Shown: piece after piece, positions 53,338-60,643 of the stretch
Numbering within the stretch: the stretch's first letter is position 1
Layout of the letters: every line of letters begins with the position of its first letter
DNA from: Cupidesulfovibrio sp000226255
Lineage (GTDB): Bacteria; Desulfobacterota; Desulfovibrionia; Desulfovibrionales; Desulfovibrionaceae
DNA length: 64,000 bases
Assembly: GCF_003402415.2 (NCBI RefSeq)
Contig: NZ_AP036014.1
Location: forward strand, 620,001-684,000
Direction: 5' to 3'
Translations under genes and position numbers: made by a program
Notes under the pieces: generated by a model
The model's input: only the letters and a program-made list of their open reading frames with translations
Databases searched by the model: none
Told to the model about the DNA's origin: nothing

Positions 53338-54090
53338 CTAGCCCTTTTCGCGAATGTTGGGGGGCAGGAACGCCATCAGCTTTTCGCGGATCAATTGGGG
53401 GTGCTCACCGTTCATGATGGAAAGCACACCTTCCATTTTCAATTGCAGCAGCAACTGCTCGTCGGTGGACCTTTCCTCGAGCTTCTTGGCCATGGGCAGA
53501 AACAGCAGGTTGGAAAGGACCGCCCCGTAGAAGGTGGTCAGCAGGGCCACGGCCATGGCGGGGCCGATGCTGTTTGGGTCGGACAGGTTCTGGAGCATGT
53601 TCACGAGACCCACGAGGGTGCCGATCATGCCGAACGCGGGCGCCGCTGATCCCAACCCCTTGAATACGGCCTGTCCGCGCCGGTGGCGTTGCTTCATGAA
53701 ATTGATTTCTGCGTCCAGCAGCGACTGCACCTGGAATTGCGACGATCCGTCGGCCACCATGCGCACGCCTTTTTTCAGGAATTCATCAGTCAGGGCCACC
53801 TTCTCCAGCGCCACCAGGCTTTCGCGCCGGGCCTTGTCGGCCAGGCCGCATATGTCGTCCACCACGCGCAGGGGGTTTTCCTTGCGGAAGCGAAAGGTGC
53901 GCACGGCAATGCGCACGGAACCCAGCACCACCTCCATGGGAAACATGACCAGAATGGCCGTGATGGTGCCGCCGATGACGATGATTACCGAGGGAACGTC
54001 CACGAAGGCCAGCAGTGAGCCGCCCATCATGATGGCCGTGACGATGAGGGCAAGACCCCCGACGATGCCGAGCAGCGTTGCGAAATCCAT
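53338..54090 (-). CDS. motA: Flagellar stator protein MotA
   Basis: 250 residues with four membrane helices: two near the N-terminus (about 5-25 and 30-52) and two at about 150-172 and 180-202. A cytoplasmic loop between helices 2 and 3 carries the charged residues that contact FliG. LVGLVNMLQNL and AVALLTTFYGAVLSNL match the PomA/MotA conserved helices. The ATG lies one base after the stop of the upstream FapA-like gene, so translation is coupled. The ion (proton or sodium) cannot be read directly, but the sequence is PomA-like. Confidence 0.94.
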   Translation of the reverse strand: MDFATLLGIVGGLALIVTAIMMGGSLLAFVDVPSVIIVIGGTITAILVMFPMEVVLGSVRIAVRTFRFRKENPLRVVDDICGLADKARRESLVALEKVALTDEFLKKGVRMVADGSSQFQVQSLLDAEINFMKQRHRRGQAVFKGLGSAAPAFGMIGTLVGLVNMLQNLSDPNSIGPAMAVALLTTFYGAVLSNLLFLPMAKKLEERSTDEQLLLQLKMEGVLSIMNGEHPQLIREKLMAFLPPNIREKG

Positions 54091-54091
54091 G

Positions 54092-55183
54092 TCAGGTGTT
54101 CTTCATTGCGGGCTGGAGGGTGTGTATGGCGCCGTCGTGCCACTCGAAACGTACGTTGCGAAGAAAGTCCTGGATCTTCAGCACGGTTTGGCCCATGCGC
54201 ACCTGCACGCCGGGGCGCACCTCGCCTGGCACGGCGATGGAACATGACGAGAGGGTAGTGGTGTCCGCGATGCGGCGCAGCAGCGCGTTCTTGCAGTCGT
54301 TCAGACGGCGTACGGCGTTGGCGTAGCGCTGCGCGCGCGCGGTGGCGTTGCGGCCAATCATGCCGCCGCGGCCTGCCAATTTGGTGCATGCCAGCAGAAT
54401 GTCTTCGGTCTGTTGCAGCCGGGCGTTGACGCGTCGCAGGGTATCCACCAGGAACGGTTCGGACCCCACCTGAACCCGTGTCAGCGTGGAAAGGCCACCG
54501 CCGAGGCGTCCGTGCACTTCTATGCGGGTGCGGGCGGTGGCCCGTCCGCCTACCAGCCGGTCACCCACGGTCAGTGAGGTTCCGGCCAGCAGATAGTTGT
54601 GCATGGCCGATTCAGCCACCACCATGGCCCCGCCTGCCGACAGCCGGGCGTTTTCCACGAAGCTGGCGTGCACGTCCCCCACGGATCGGATGTCGCCCGC
54701 GCCCCCGGCCTTGATGCCGCCCGCCGCGTCCAGGGTGTGGCAGCGCACGTAGGCCCCTTCCAGCAGCCCCGTCAGGCGCAGGGAACGGGCATGCAGGTGA
54801 AAGCCCTGACGCACCAGCCCGCTGACGGTCACGTCGCCGGGGTAGCGAATGTTGCCCACGTGGTAGGTAACGTCTTCGTCCACCAGCAGGAAGTCCGGCA
54901 CGGACAGCCGCCCGCCGTCCCACTCCATGTGGCCGTCTCGGGTGGCGCGGACCATGCGGGGATGGTCGGGATCGACGGAACAGCCTTCTCCAAGCAAGGC
55001 GGTCGGGTCTTCGGTCCCCAGCCGACCCGGCGGGGTGGGGATGATCTCGGCGATGACCATGCCCGCGCATACGGTCTGCACGTAGCCGAGTTCCCGGTAG
55101 TCGACCCGACCGTTGGAACTGGGGCGGGGAATGCATTGCCGCATGGCGCATGTGGGGTCGATGAGGTTCAGGCTGTATCGCAT
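54092..55183 (-). CDS. FapA-like (DUF342) flagellar assembly protein
   Basis: 363 residues. The middle part shows repeating short strands of the right-handed beta-helix type: GDVTVSGLVRQGF, ARSLRLTGLLEGAYVRC, and GGIKAGGAGDIRSVGDVHASFVENARL in parts. This is the hallmark of DUF342/FapA proteins. The C-terminal part has a helical hairpin (about 255-315) and ends with a short strand region. FapA in Vibrio influences flagellar synthesis. The gene is followed after one base by motA, forming fapA-motA-motB. The ATG at 55183 is the first to suit the domain but has a weak ribosome site; longer upstream frames look non-coding. Confidence 0.8.
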   Translation of the reverse strand: MRYSLNLIDPTCAMRQCIPRPSSNGRVDYRELGYVQTVCAGMVIAEIIPTPPGRLGTEDPTALLGEGCSVDPDHPRMVRATRDGHMEWDGGRLSVPDFLLVDEDVTYHVGNIRYPGDVTVSGLVRQGFHLHARSLRLTGLLEGAYVRCHTLDAAGGIKAGGAGDIRSVGDVHASFVENARLSAGGAMVVAESAMHNYLLAGTSLTVGDRLVGGRATARTRIEVHGRLGGGLSTLTRVQVGSEPFLVDTLRRVNARLQQTEDILLACTKLAGRGGMIGRNATARAQRYANAVRRLNDCKNALLRRIADTTTLSSCSIAVPGEVRPGVQVRMGQTVLKIQDFLRNVRFEWHDGAIHTLQPAMKNT

Positions 55184-55584
55184 GGCAACCAAGAGGAATG
55201 GGAAGCCGGGCGCGGGATGCGGCGTCGGCACCCGGTGGCGGATGGGGCATGCCGCCCGGAGGAGCAGTGCAACATTCAGGCGGCCGTCGGAAAAAGGTTC
55301 GCAAGATGGGCGATTCACGAATGATGAGGCTGTGGATGACTCTGGTCAACATACAACGCTTACGTGACGCCGCGCAAGCGAAGTATTGGAGTCGTCAGGC
55401 GGGATGTGCGTGGGGTGATGTTGTGTGGGCATTGTGTTGGTCATCGAGCGTGAAGTAGGCGCGTAATGGCGGAAAATGCAGGCTGCGGGGCATTGCCGCC
55501 ATGGCCGGGTGCGGCTAGGCTTGCGGTCCGTGCGGGCGGCGAACCACCCGCAACCGCACGGCAATGTCACCCCAGGGAGTCTTC
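55184..55584. other. Divergent intergenic region between the motor operon and the AraC/DJ-1 gene
   Basis: About 400 bases with a relatively AT-rich centre (55330-55450). It should contain promoters for both sides. No sigma-28 or sigma-54 motif was found. A 45-codon frame on the plus strand from 55323 has no ribosome site and unusual composition, and is not called. Confidence 0.4.
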
Positions 55585-56586
55585 ATGACGCAGCCCCCGC
55601 GCACCGTGGTGTTCGTGCTCTACCCCGGTTTCGTGTCGCTGGATCTTGCCGGTCCGCTCGACGTGTTTTCCTGCGCCACCAGGCTGGCCGAACGGCAGGG
55701 CCGACCCGCGCCGTACCGCTGCCGTTTCGTGGCGCGGGAGGCGGGGCCGGTGGTTGCGTCGTCCGGGATGTCCGTGCTGGCGGATGCGCCGCCGGATGCC
55801 TTCGACGAAGCGGCCGCCGGGGCTGAAACGGTTGTTCCGCATACCCTGCTCGTGCCCGGCGGCGTTACGCCGGGGCGGGAAGGGGAAGATCCTGTCCTGC
55901 GCCACATGGTGGCCCGGCTGGCCTCCCGGTCGCGGCGGGTTGTCTCCGTCTGCACCGGCGCGTTGCTGCTGGCCGCCTGCGGGTTGCTGGACGGACGGCG
56001 CGCCACCACCCACTGGCAGGCCTGCGCCCGGCTGGCCGCCGCCTACCCGGCGGTGCGGGTGGAGCCGGACGCCATCTTCGTGCGCGACGGCGGGGTGGTG
56101 ACCAGCGCCGGGGTGACGGCGGGCATCGACCTTGCGCTGCACCTGGTGGAAGAGGATCTTGGTCCGGCCATGGCCATGGAGGTGGCCCGGCTGCTGGTGG
56201 TGTACCGGCGGCGGGTGGGCAACCAGAGCCAGTTCAGCGCACCGCTGCGGGCGCAGGCGCGGGCCGGGGCGCGGTTCGGCGCGCTGCACGCGTGGATGGA
56301 GGCCCGCCTTGGCGAGGACCTGGGCGTGGAGCGGCTGGCCGGGCAGGCTCACATGAGCCCCCGCCACTTCGCACGGGTGTTTCCGCAGGAGACGGGCATG
56401 AGCCCGGCCCGTTACGTGGAGCAGCTGCGGCTGGACCGGGCGCGCGAACTGCTGGAATCGGGCGAGGCGCACATGCAGACCGTGGCCGTTCAGGCCGGGT
56501 TCGGCAGCGAGGAGCGGTTGCGCCGGGCCTTCCAGCGGCGCATGGGGGTCACCCCCACCCAGTACCTGGAGCATTTCAGCGGCTGA
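55585..56586 (+). CDS. GlxA-family regulator: DJ-1/PfpI-like domain fused to AraC HTH
   Basis: 333 residues. The N-terminal 200 residues are a DJ-1/PfpI-type domain (VVFVLYPGFVSLDLAGPLDVF, and the nucleophile-elbow region VSVCTGALLLAACGLL with its Cys). The C-terminal 100 are an AraC DNA-binding domain with two helix-turn-helices (LGVERLAGQAHMSPRHFARVF and MQTVAVQAGFGSEERLRRAFQRRMG). Members sense small amide or amine metabolites and activate nearby operons. AGGGAG precedes the ATG at 55585. The next gene, a stand-alone DJ-1/PfpI enzyme, is a likely target. Confidence 0.93.
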   Translation: MTQPPRTVVFVLYPGFVSLDLAGPLDVFSCATRLAERQGRPAPYRCRFVAREAGPVVASSGMSVLADAPPDAFDEAAAGAETVVPHTLLVPGGVTPGREGEDPVLRHMVARLASRSRRVVSVCTGALLLAACGLLDGRRATTHWQACARLAAAYPAVRVEPDAIFVRDGGVVTSAGVTAGIDLALHLVEEDLGPAMAMEVARLLVVYRRRVGNQSQFSAPLRAQARAGARFGALHAWMEARLGEDLGVERLAGQAHMSPRHFARVFPQETGMSPARYVEQLRLDRARELLESGEAHMQTVAVQAGFGSEERLRRAFQRRMGVTPTQYLEHFSG

Positions 56587-56818
56587 CGTGGCGCACGCTG
56601 CCGCAGGCATGGCCGCGTCCTTTTCCGGACGTGGCGACGCCCCGCATTTTCCGCCCATGGCGCGAATTGCGGGGCGTGCGTCGTTGTGGCGGCCGCGCGG
56701 CCGGGTGCATGCTGGCGGGGTCCGCCACGCCGTCCGCAACCTTGTGCGGCGCTCTTCGGCGGACGCCGGGCCAGGCCCGGCCCACCATGAACCGCATCAA
56801 CCGGATTAGGGAGCACCC

Positions 56819-57415
56819 ATGACAACCTACGGCCTGTATATCTACGAGCAGGTGGCGGAGCAGGACTTCGTCGGCCCCCAGCAGGTGTTCGCCGCTTCGC
56901 GTCACATGGCGGGCACGGGCGACACCATCGCAACCATCGCCGCACGGCCGGAGCCCCTGCGGGGCGCGGGCGGCCTGCGCATGATCCCCGACCACGCCTT
57001 TGCCGACGCGCCGTCACTGGACGTGCTGGTGCTGCCCGGCACGGCCGAGGTGGCCCGCCATGCCCTGTCCGACCCCGGCCTGCTGGACTGGGTGCGGGCG
57101 CAGGCGGCCACGGTGCGCTGGCTGACCGCCGTGTGCACCGGAACGCTGATCCTGCACGCGGCGGGGCTGCTGCGCGGGCGCAAGGCCACCACCCACTGGG
57201 CCTACGTGGAGGAGTTGGCGCGCGATCCGCAGGTGACCCTGCTGCCCGACATGCGCTACGTGCGCGACGGCAACATCGTGACCTCGCAGGGCGTTTCGGC
57301 GGGCATCGACATGGCCTTGTGGCTGGTGGGGCAGATCCATGGCCCGGACCATGCCCGTGCCGTGCGCAGGCTGATCCAGTACGACCCGGCCCCGCCGTAC
57401 ACGGCGGAGGTGTAG
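56819..57415 (+). CDS. DJ-1/PfpI-family protein, isonitrile hydratase-like
   Basis: 198 residues forming a single DJ-1/PfpI domain: YGLYIYEQVAEQDFVGPQQVF, VLVLPGTAEV, and the catalytic Cys in TAVCTGTLILHAAGLLRGRKATTHW. The last motif is shared with isonitrile hydratase InhA and with the GlxA-type regulator upstream. It probably hydrates or deglycates a small molecule, but the substrate is unknown. Same strand as the regulator, 232 bases downstream. AGGGAG precedes the ATG. The gap between the two genes contains no other feature. Confidence 0.85.
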   Translation: MTTYGLYIYEQVAEQDFVGPQQVFAASRHMAGTGDTIATIAARPEPLRGAGGLRMIPDHAFADAPSLDVLVLPGTAEVARHALSDPGLLDWVRAQAATVRWLTAVCTGTLILHAAGLLRGRKATTHWAYVEELARDPQVTLLPDMRYVRDGNIVTSQGVSAGIDMALWLVGQIHGPDHARAVRRLIQYDPAPPYTAEV

Positions 57416-57470
57416 GGAAGGGGCGCAGAAGACGCGCGCAACCGCGCGGCCATACTGTAACTATGTGGGG

Positions 57471-57507
57471 AAAAAAGAAAAAGGCGTACGCGATGCGTAC
57501 GCCTTTT
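57471..57507 (-). terminator. Terminator downstream of tRNA-Glu
   Basis: On the minus strand a 13-bp perfect stem (57507-57495 with 57491-57479) around a three-base loop. Its AAAA/TTTT ends merge into a U tract from the A-rich plus-strand sequence at 57471-57482. It begins 10 bases after the tRNA 3' end. Confidence 0.9.
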
Positions 57508-57516
57508 GGCTTGCGG

Positions 57517-57593
57517 TGGCGTCCCCAAGGGGATTTGAACCCCTGTCGACGGCGTGAAAGGCCGTTGTCCTGGGCCAGCTAGACGATGGGGAC
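57517..57593 (-). tRNA. tRNA-Glu (anticodon UUC)
   Basis: 77 bases including an encoded CCA. The acceptor stem pairs GTCCCCA with TGGGGAC. The anticodon stem ACGGC/GCCGT encloses the loop CTTTCAC with anticodon TTC. The T arm has GTTCAAATC. D-arm text ATCGTCTAG is typical of tRNA-Glu. The terminator follows at once. No duplicated copy of the 3' end is visible at the prophage boundary, so it is not used as an attachment site here. Confidence 0.97.
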
Positions 57594-57704
57594 ACCCTGT
57601 GCGCCTTGCAGCGCGGAAGAGACGGATACTCCGAAGGCGCGGGGTGCGTCAAGCGAAAAAGATGGCGGCGCGGCAGGATGATGCCGGGCCGATGGCGCGG
57701 CGGC

Positions 57705-58208
57705 TCAATTCCGGCGGCCGGGCTTGGCGTCCTTCGGCCTGGCGGCGTCGTCGTCCAGTTCCCGGAACATGCGCACGTAGCTGGCGTAGGCGCGGCCCAC
57801 GGGCGATTCCGGGTCGAACGCGCCCAGCAGACCGCCCAGCTTTTCCGGCCTGGGGGGCACGCGCGGCGGGGGCGCGCTGCGTTCCACGCGCACCTGGTCC
57901 AGCGGGGTGCGGCGTTGCAGCAGATGCACCTCCACCCGCTCGAAGTACGGCCCGTCGGACACGTCGGCCATGAAGGCGTTGACCCGTTCCAGGATTTCCG
58001 GCGTCAGGAAGGTCAGGTCCTGCATGGCCATGTTGTCCTCGGCCCCCACCAGCAGGATGCGCTTGCGGTGCCCCAGCGGGTAGGCCAGCACGGCGATGTC
58101 CACCCCCATGACCATGTCCCAGTTCTCCCACAGGCGGACAAGGCGCATGCGCTCGGGCGCGCCGCGTTGCTCCAGGAAGCCGCGCAGGGCGTCGCCGATG
58201 GCCTTCAC
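57705..58208 (-). CDS. DUF721 / DciA-like protein
   Basis: 167 residues from GTG at 58208, which has GGAGG five bases upstream; the alternative ATG at 58280 would add a Pro-rich, unlikely leader. The first 100 residues fit the DUF721 pattern: a helix (IGDALRGFLEQRG), then LWENWDMVMG and LLVGAEDNMAMQDLTFLTPEIL. In many bacteria DUF721 proteins (DciA) recruit the replicative helicase. The C-terminal extension is charged and rich in Pro/Arg. It lies between tRNA-Glu and the prophage end, on the minus strand. Confidence 0.78.
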   Translation of the reverse strand: MKAIGDALRGFLEQRGAPERMRLVRLWENWDMVMGVDIAVLAYPLGHRKRILLVGAEDNMAMQDLTFLTPEILERVNAFMADVSDGPYFERVEVHLLQRRTPLDQVRVERSAPPPRVPPRPEKLGGLLGAFDPESPVGRAYASYVRMFRELDDDAARPKDAKPGRRN

Positions 58209-58265
58209 AGGGGCCTCCGGCGGGCGACCGGGGGGTGGGGTGGATGGGAGGGCACGCGCGTCATG

Positions 58266-58286
58266 CCGGGCATGTAGCATGCCCGG
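58266..58286. other. Hairpin upstream of the DUF721 gene
   Basis: CCGGGCATG and CATGCCCGG (9 bp) around TAG. It could be part of the leader or a terminator remnant; no T run follows. Confidence 0.4.
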
Positions 58287-58370
58287 CCGTGAAACGCACC
58301 GTGCCCGCGCGGGGGGAGGCCGGGGGGGGGCGGCAGGCCCCGCCCCGTGCGATTGGCGAGGTTCGCATGG

Positions 58371-58448
58371 TGAAGCGCGCCGCGAAAAGCGCGCCGCCTC
58401 CTGCGATATAACGTAGTGGCCTTGGTCGTTTCATAATACGGAATGAAA
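58371..58448. repeat. Putative Mu-type right end with MuA-binding-like sites
   Basis: 58371 begins TGAAGCGCGCCGCGAAAAGC, close to the right terminus of phage Mu as I remember it (TGAAGCGGCGCACGAAAAAC): identical first seven bases, a shared CGAAAA core, and the terminal TG dinucleotide. A second site at 58427-58448 begins CGTTTCAT and ends ATGAAA, similar to the Mu transposase-binding consensus. Placement exactly outside the com/methyltransferase module supports it. The flanking five-base target duplication cannot be checked here. Confidence 0.7.
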
Positions 58449-58451
58449 TTC

Positions 58452-58481
58452 AAGAGCGCCCGGTTTCGGCCGGGCGCTCTT
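58452..58481 (-). terminator. Terminator of the prophage late operon
   Basis: An 11-12-bp stem (58452-58463 with 58470-58481) 15 bases after the methyltransferase stop, with only a weakly T-rich tail on the minus strand. Confidence 0.7.
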
Positions 58482-58495
58482 CGTTGGTTTGAGGG

Positions 58496-59245
58496 TTAGC
58501 TCGCCGCCTCGGCGTGGGCGGCCCGCATCCGGTCGGTAGCGATGCGGTGGTACTCGGGGGACAGTTCAATGCCGAGGAAGCGGCGGCCGGTGGCCATGCA
58601 GGCCACGCCGGTGGTGCCGCCCCCGGTGAACGGGTCGAGCACGAGTCCGCCGGGCTGCGTCACGGCCAGCAGGTCGTGCAGCAGGGCCACGGGCTTGCCG
58701 GTCAGGTGGACCTTTTCGGCAGGGTTCACGCTATGCCGCAGCACGCCAGGCAGGCAGTTCCGCGTGGCCGGGTTGGCCTTGCGCTTCACGGCGTACACCA
58801 TGAACTCGGCATCGCGCCGGAACTCACCGAGCATCGGGCGGGCGGACGGCTTGTGCCAGACCACCAGCCCTCGCCACAGCCATCCTGCGGCCTGTACCGC
58901 GTCGGTGGTGGACGGCAGTTGCCGCCAGTCGGTGAAGACCAACAGCGGCGCGCCGTCGCGCGCCATGCGCCAGCACTCGGTCAACCACAGAGTGGCCCAC
59001 GTGGTGAAGCTGCGCTGGTCCTTGTTGTCACCCAGCATGGCCGGGTAGCTGCGCTTTGTGCCGCTGGTCTGGTACTTGACCGCCGGGTCGGCCTGCCTGG
59101 CCGTCAGGGTCATCCCCCCGCTGGAGTACGGCGGGTCGGTGATCACAGCGTCCACGGATTCTCCGGGCAGTTCCCGGAGCACGGTCAGGGCGTCGCCCTG
59201 GATGATGGTGGCCACATCGCCAATGCGTTCAATCGGTCGGTCCAT
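58496..59245 (-). CDS. Prophage DNA methyltransferase, beta-class N6-adenine/N4-cytosine type
   Basis: 249 residues. Motif IV is DPPY (37-40), and the AdoMet-binding FTGGGTTGVA lies near residue 210. With DPPY before the FxGxG motif, it is a beta-class amino-methyltransferase. It would protect or mark phage DNA and stands where Mu has mom. Its start overlaps com by 17 bases. A five-bp hairpin (GCGAG 59268-59264 with CTCGC 59250-59246) directly abuts the ATG, and could gate translation as in Mu. No restriction enzyme gene is adjacent. Confidence 0.92.
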   Translation of the reverse strand: MDRPIERIGDVATIIQGDALTVLRELPGESVDAVITDPPYSSGGMTLTARQADPAVKYQTSGTKRSYPAMLGDNKDQRSFTTWATLWLTECWRMARDGAPLLVFTDWRQLPSTTDAVQAAGWLWRGLVVWHKPSARPMLGEFRRDAEFMVYAVKRKANPATRNCLPGVLRHSVNPAEKVHLTGKPVALLHDLLAVTQPGGLVLDPFTGGGTTGVACMATGRRFLGIELSPEYHRIATDRMRAAHAEAAS

Positions 59246-59414
59246 GCGAGGTCTCTCTTGAGGCTCGCTGGCCTTCCGTGCCGGGGGTCGTGCCCCTCAC
59301 ATGGTTTAGCGTCCCGCAGCGCGGGCATTTGATGGTGAGGTCGATGGCCTCTCCCTTGGCCAGCAGGCGGCGGCAGTTGCCGCAGCGCACTTCCCGTTGC
59401 GTGTGTCCCGTCAT
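59229..59414 (-). CDS. com: Com-like zinc-finger translational regulator
   Basis: 61 residues with C11-X2-C14 and C30-X2-C33, a zinc-finger arrangement. The segment VRCGNCRRLLAKGEAIDLTI matches phage Mu Com closely in pattern. In Mu, Com binds the mom mRNA and frees its ribosome site. Here the downstream overlapping gene is a methyltransferase. ATG at 59414 makes a protein of Mu Com length; a GTG at 59438 is an upstream alternative, and neither has a clear ribosome site. Confidence 0.88.
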   Translation of the reverse strand: MTGHTQREVRCGNCRRLLAKGEAIDLTIKCPRCGTLNHVRGTTPGTEGQRASRETSHGPTD

Positions 59415-59550
59415 GTCGTGCTTGGTGGTGGCGGCCACTGGCGTCTGCTACAACCTCGGCACCCCTGATCAGGGCCAAGGAGCAGCGGAGCGAACCGGCG
59501 GGTGGCAACCCGTCGGGGGCCGTGTTCCGGCGTGGTAGCGCCGGGGCAGT

Positions 59551-59630
59551 GGGGGCGCTCAACGCCCCCGCCTGTTCCTCTCGGCTTCGTGCCCGGTCGC
59601 GTCGTCATGCTTGGCGGATGCGACCGGGCA
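59551..59630 (-). other. Structured leader between the PLA2-like gene and com
   Basis: Two hairpins lie in this 278-base gap: a 7-bp GGGGGCG/CGCCCCC stem (59551-59569) and an 11-bp TGCCCGGTCGC/GCGACCGGGCA stem (59590-59630, 19-base loop). On the minus strand an eight-codon frame starting in the second stem follows AGAAAGGAA. These structures may separate tail-gene and com/methyltransferase expression; no full gene is visible. Confidence 0.45.
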
Positions 59631-59692
59631 TTTCCTTTCTCGCCCTATTTGATTGTCGGAGAGCAGGCCCGGCGCGCCGGGCAGTTGCGGGA

Positions 59693-59947
59693 CTAGCCCG
59701 TGGTGCCCCAATGGGAGCCGCCGAACAGCCGGACGGCGGCCCAATACGCCCAGGCACGGACGGGGTAGCCCATGGCCAGCATGCAGTCGCGCAGCAGGGC
59801 GTCTGCCCAGGCGCGCCATTCGGCGGGGCCGCCCTGCTCATAGGCCAGATCATGTTCCGTGCAGCACCGTTCCCAGGGCGGCAGTTTGCCGGTCACCCGC
59901 CGCCAGACCCTGCTGATCGTTCCCGCGCCGCCGCATCCGTTAGGCAT
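59693..59947 (-). CDS. Small prophage protein with a phospholipase A2-like His-Asp motif
   Basis: 84 residues. Residues 28-36 read CCTEHDLAY, closely resembling the phospholipase A2 active-site signature (CC-x2-HD-x2-C, here with Ala in place of the last Cys). D49 within RAWADALLRDC and an N-terminal GCGGAGT loop match the order calcium-loop, catalytic His, second Asp. It could be a lipase acting on host membranes at entry or exit. It overlaps the start of the tail-fibre-assembly-like gene's end by eight bases. Family assignment is by motif only. Confidence 0.6.
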   Translation of the reverse strand: MPNGCGGAGTISRVWRRVTGKLPPWERCCTEHDLAYEQGGPAEWRAWADALLRDCMLAMGYPVRAWAYWAAVRLFGGSHWGTTG

Positions 59948-60632
59948 TGGCGGCCTCCGGCAGCGTGTAGACCGGGACAATGGCCGCGATGGCCGCGCGG
60001 GCCTCGCCCTCGTCAGACAGGGCTGCGGCCGCGTCCAGCGCATCCTGGTAAGCCAGACGCTGGCCGACGACGTGGCCGGAGATGGACACCCACGCGGCGC
60101 GGTTGGCCCGGATGCGCGCGGCCAGCGCGGCGGCGTCCATGCCCCGCGCGGCCGCGATGGCACGCACAAGCGGCGCGGGGGCGTCGGGGTTGCCCTCCAG
60201 GGCGTTGGCTTCCTCGTACTGCTGGTCCCAGGATGCGATTTCCGTCGGCCCGTACTCCGCCTTCATGGGCGCGAGCACGGCCTCTGCCCCGTCGCGGATC
60301 TGCCCCTGCTTGGCGGCAACGACACTGGCCAGCGGCTGGGGGGGCTCTACCTCGCTCCAGCCTTCAGGCAGCGGCCCCAGGTCAACCACGACATGCGGCG
60401 CGCCACCTGGCAGCCACCCCTCCTTGCCCCTGTGGTCTTCGACGTACTCCCAGCCATCCCCCGTGGCATTCAGCACGCGGGCGTAGCCATCACGGGTAGG
60501 CGGCAAGGGCGCGTCCGCAGCGGCAACGGCGTGCGCCGGAATCAGCCAAGCTCCATCGGTCAGCGGGTCGGGGTCGGCGACGCCCTGCCCCAGAAGTTCG
60601 CGCGTCACGCGGTCATAGTGCAAGATTTCCAC
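59940..60632 (-). CDS. Prophage tail fibre assembly-like protein
   Basis: 230 residues from a GTG at 60632, which has AGGAGG seven bases before it; the ATG at 60659 would overlap the upstream gene without a ribosome site. The N-terminal half has strand patterns such as MEILHYDRVTRELLGQGVADPDPL with aromatic Gly turns. The second half is a long helical segment with Ala-rich repeats. The position directly after the tail fibre is that of Tfa/gpU-type chaperones. No strong sequence signature is seen, so the call rests largely on position. Confidence 0.6.
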   Translation of the reverse strand: MEILHYDRVTRELLGQGVADPDPLTDGAWLIPAHAVAAADAPLPPTRDGYARVLNATGDGWEYVEDHRGKEGWLPGGAPHVVVDLGPLPEGWSEVEPPQPLASVVAAKQGQIRDGAEAVLAPMKAEYGPTEIASWDQQYEEANALEGNPDAPAPLVRAIAAARGMDAAALAARIRANRAAWVSISGHVVGQRLAYQDALDAAAALSDEGEARAAIAAIVPVYTLPEAANA

Positions 60633-60643
60633 GGGTAGGCCTC

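Noticed and set aside
55323..55458. Small 45-codon ORF between the motor operon and the AraC/DJ-1 gene
   Set aside because: No ribosome site, unusual Trp-rich composition and position inside a divergent promoter region.
57517..57593. tRNA-Glu as the attachment site of the adjacent prophage
   Set aside because: The prophage is Mu-like, which inserts by transposition, its right end lies about 780 bases away beyond another gene, and no duplicated tRNA 3' segment is seen.
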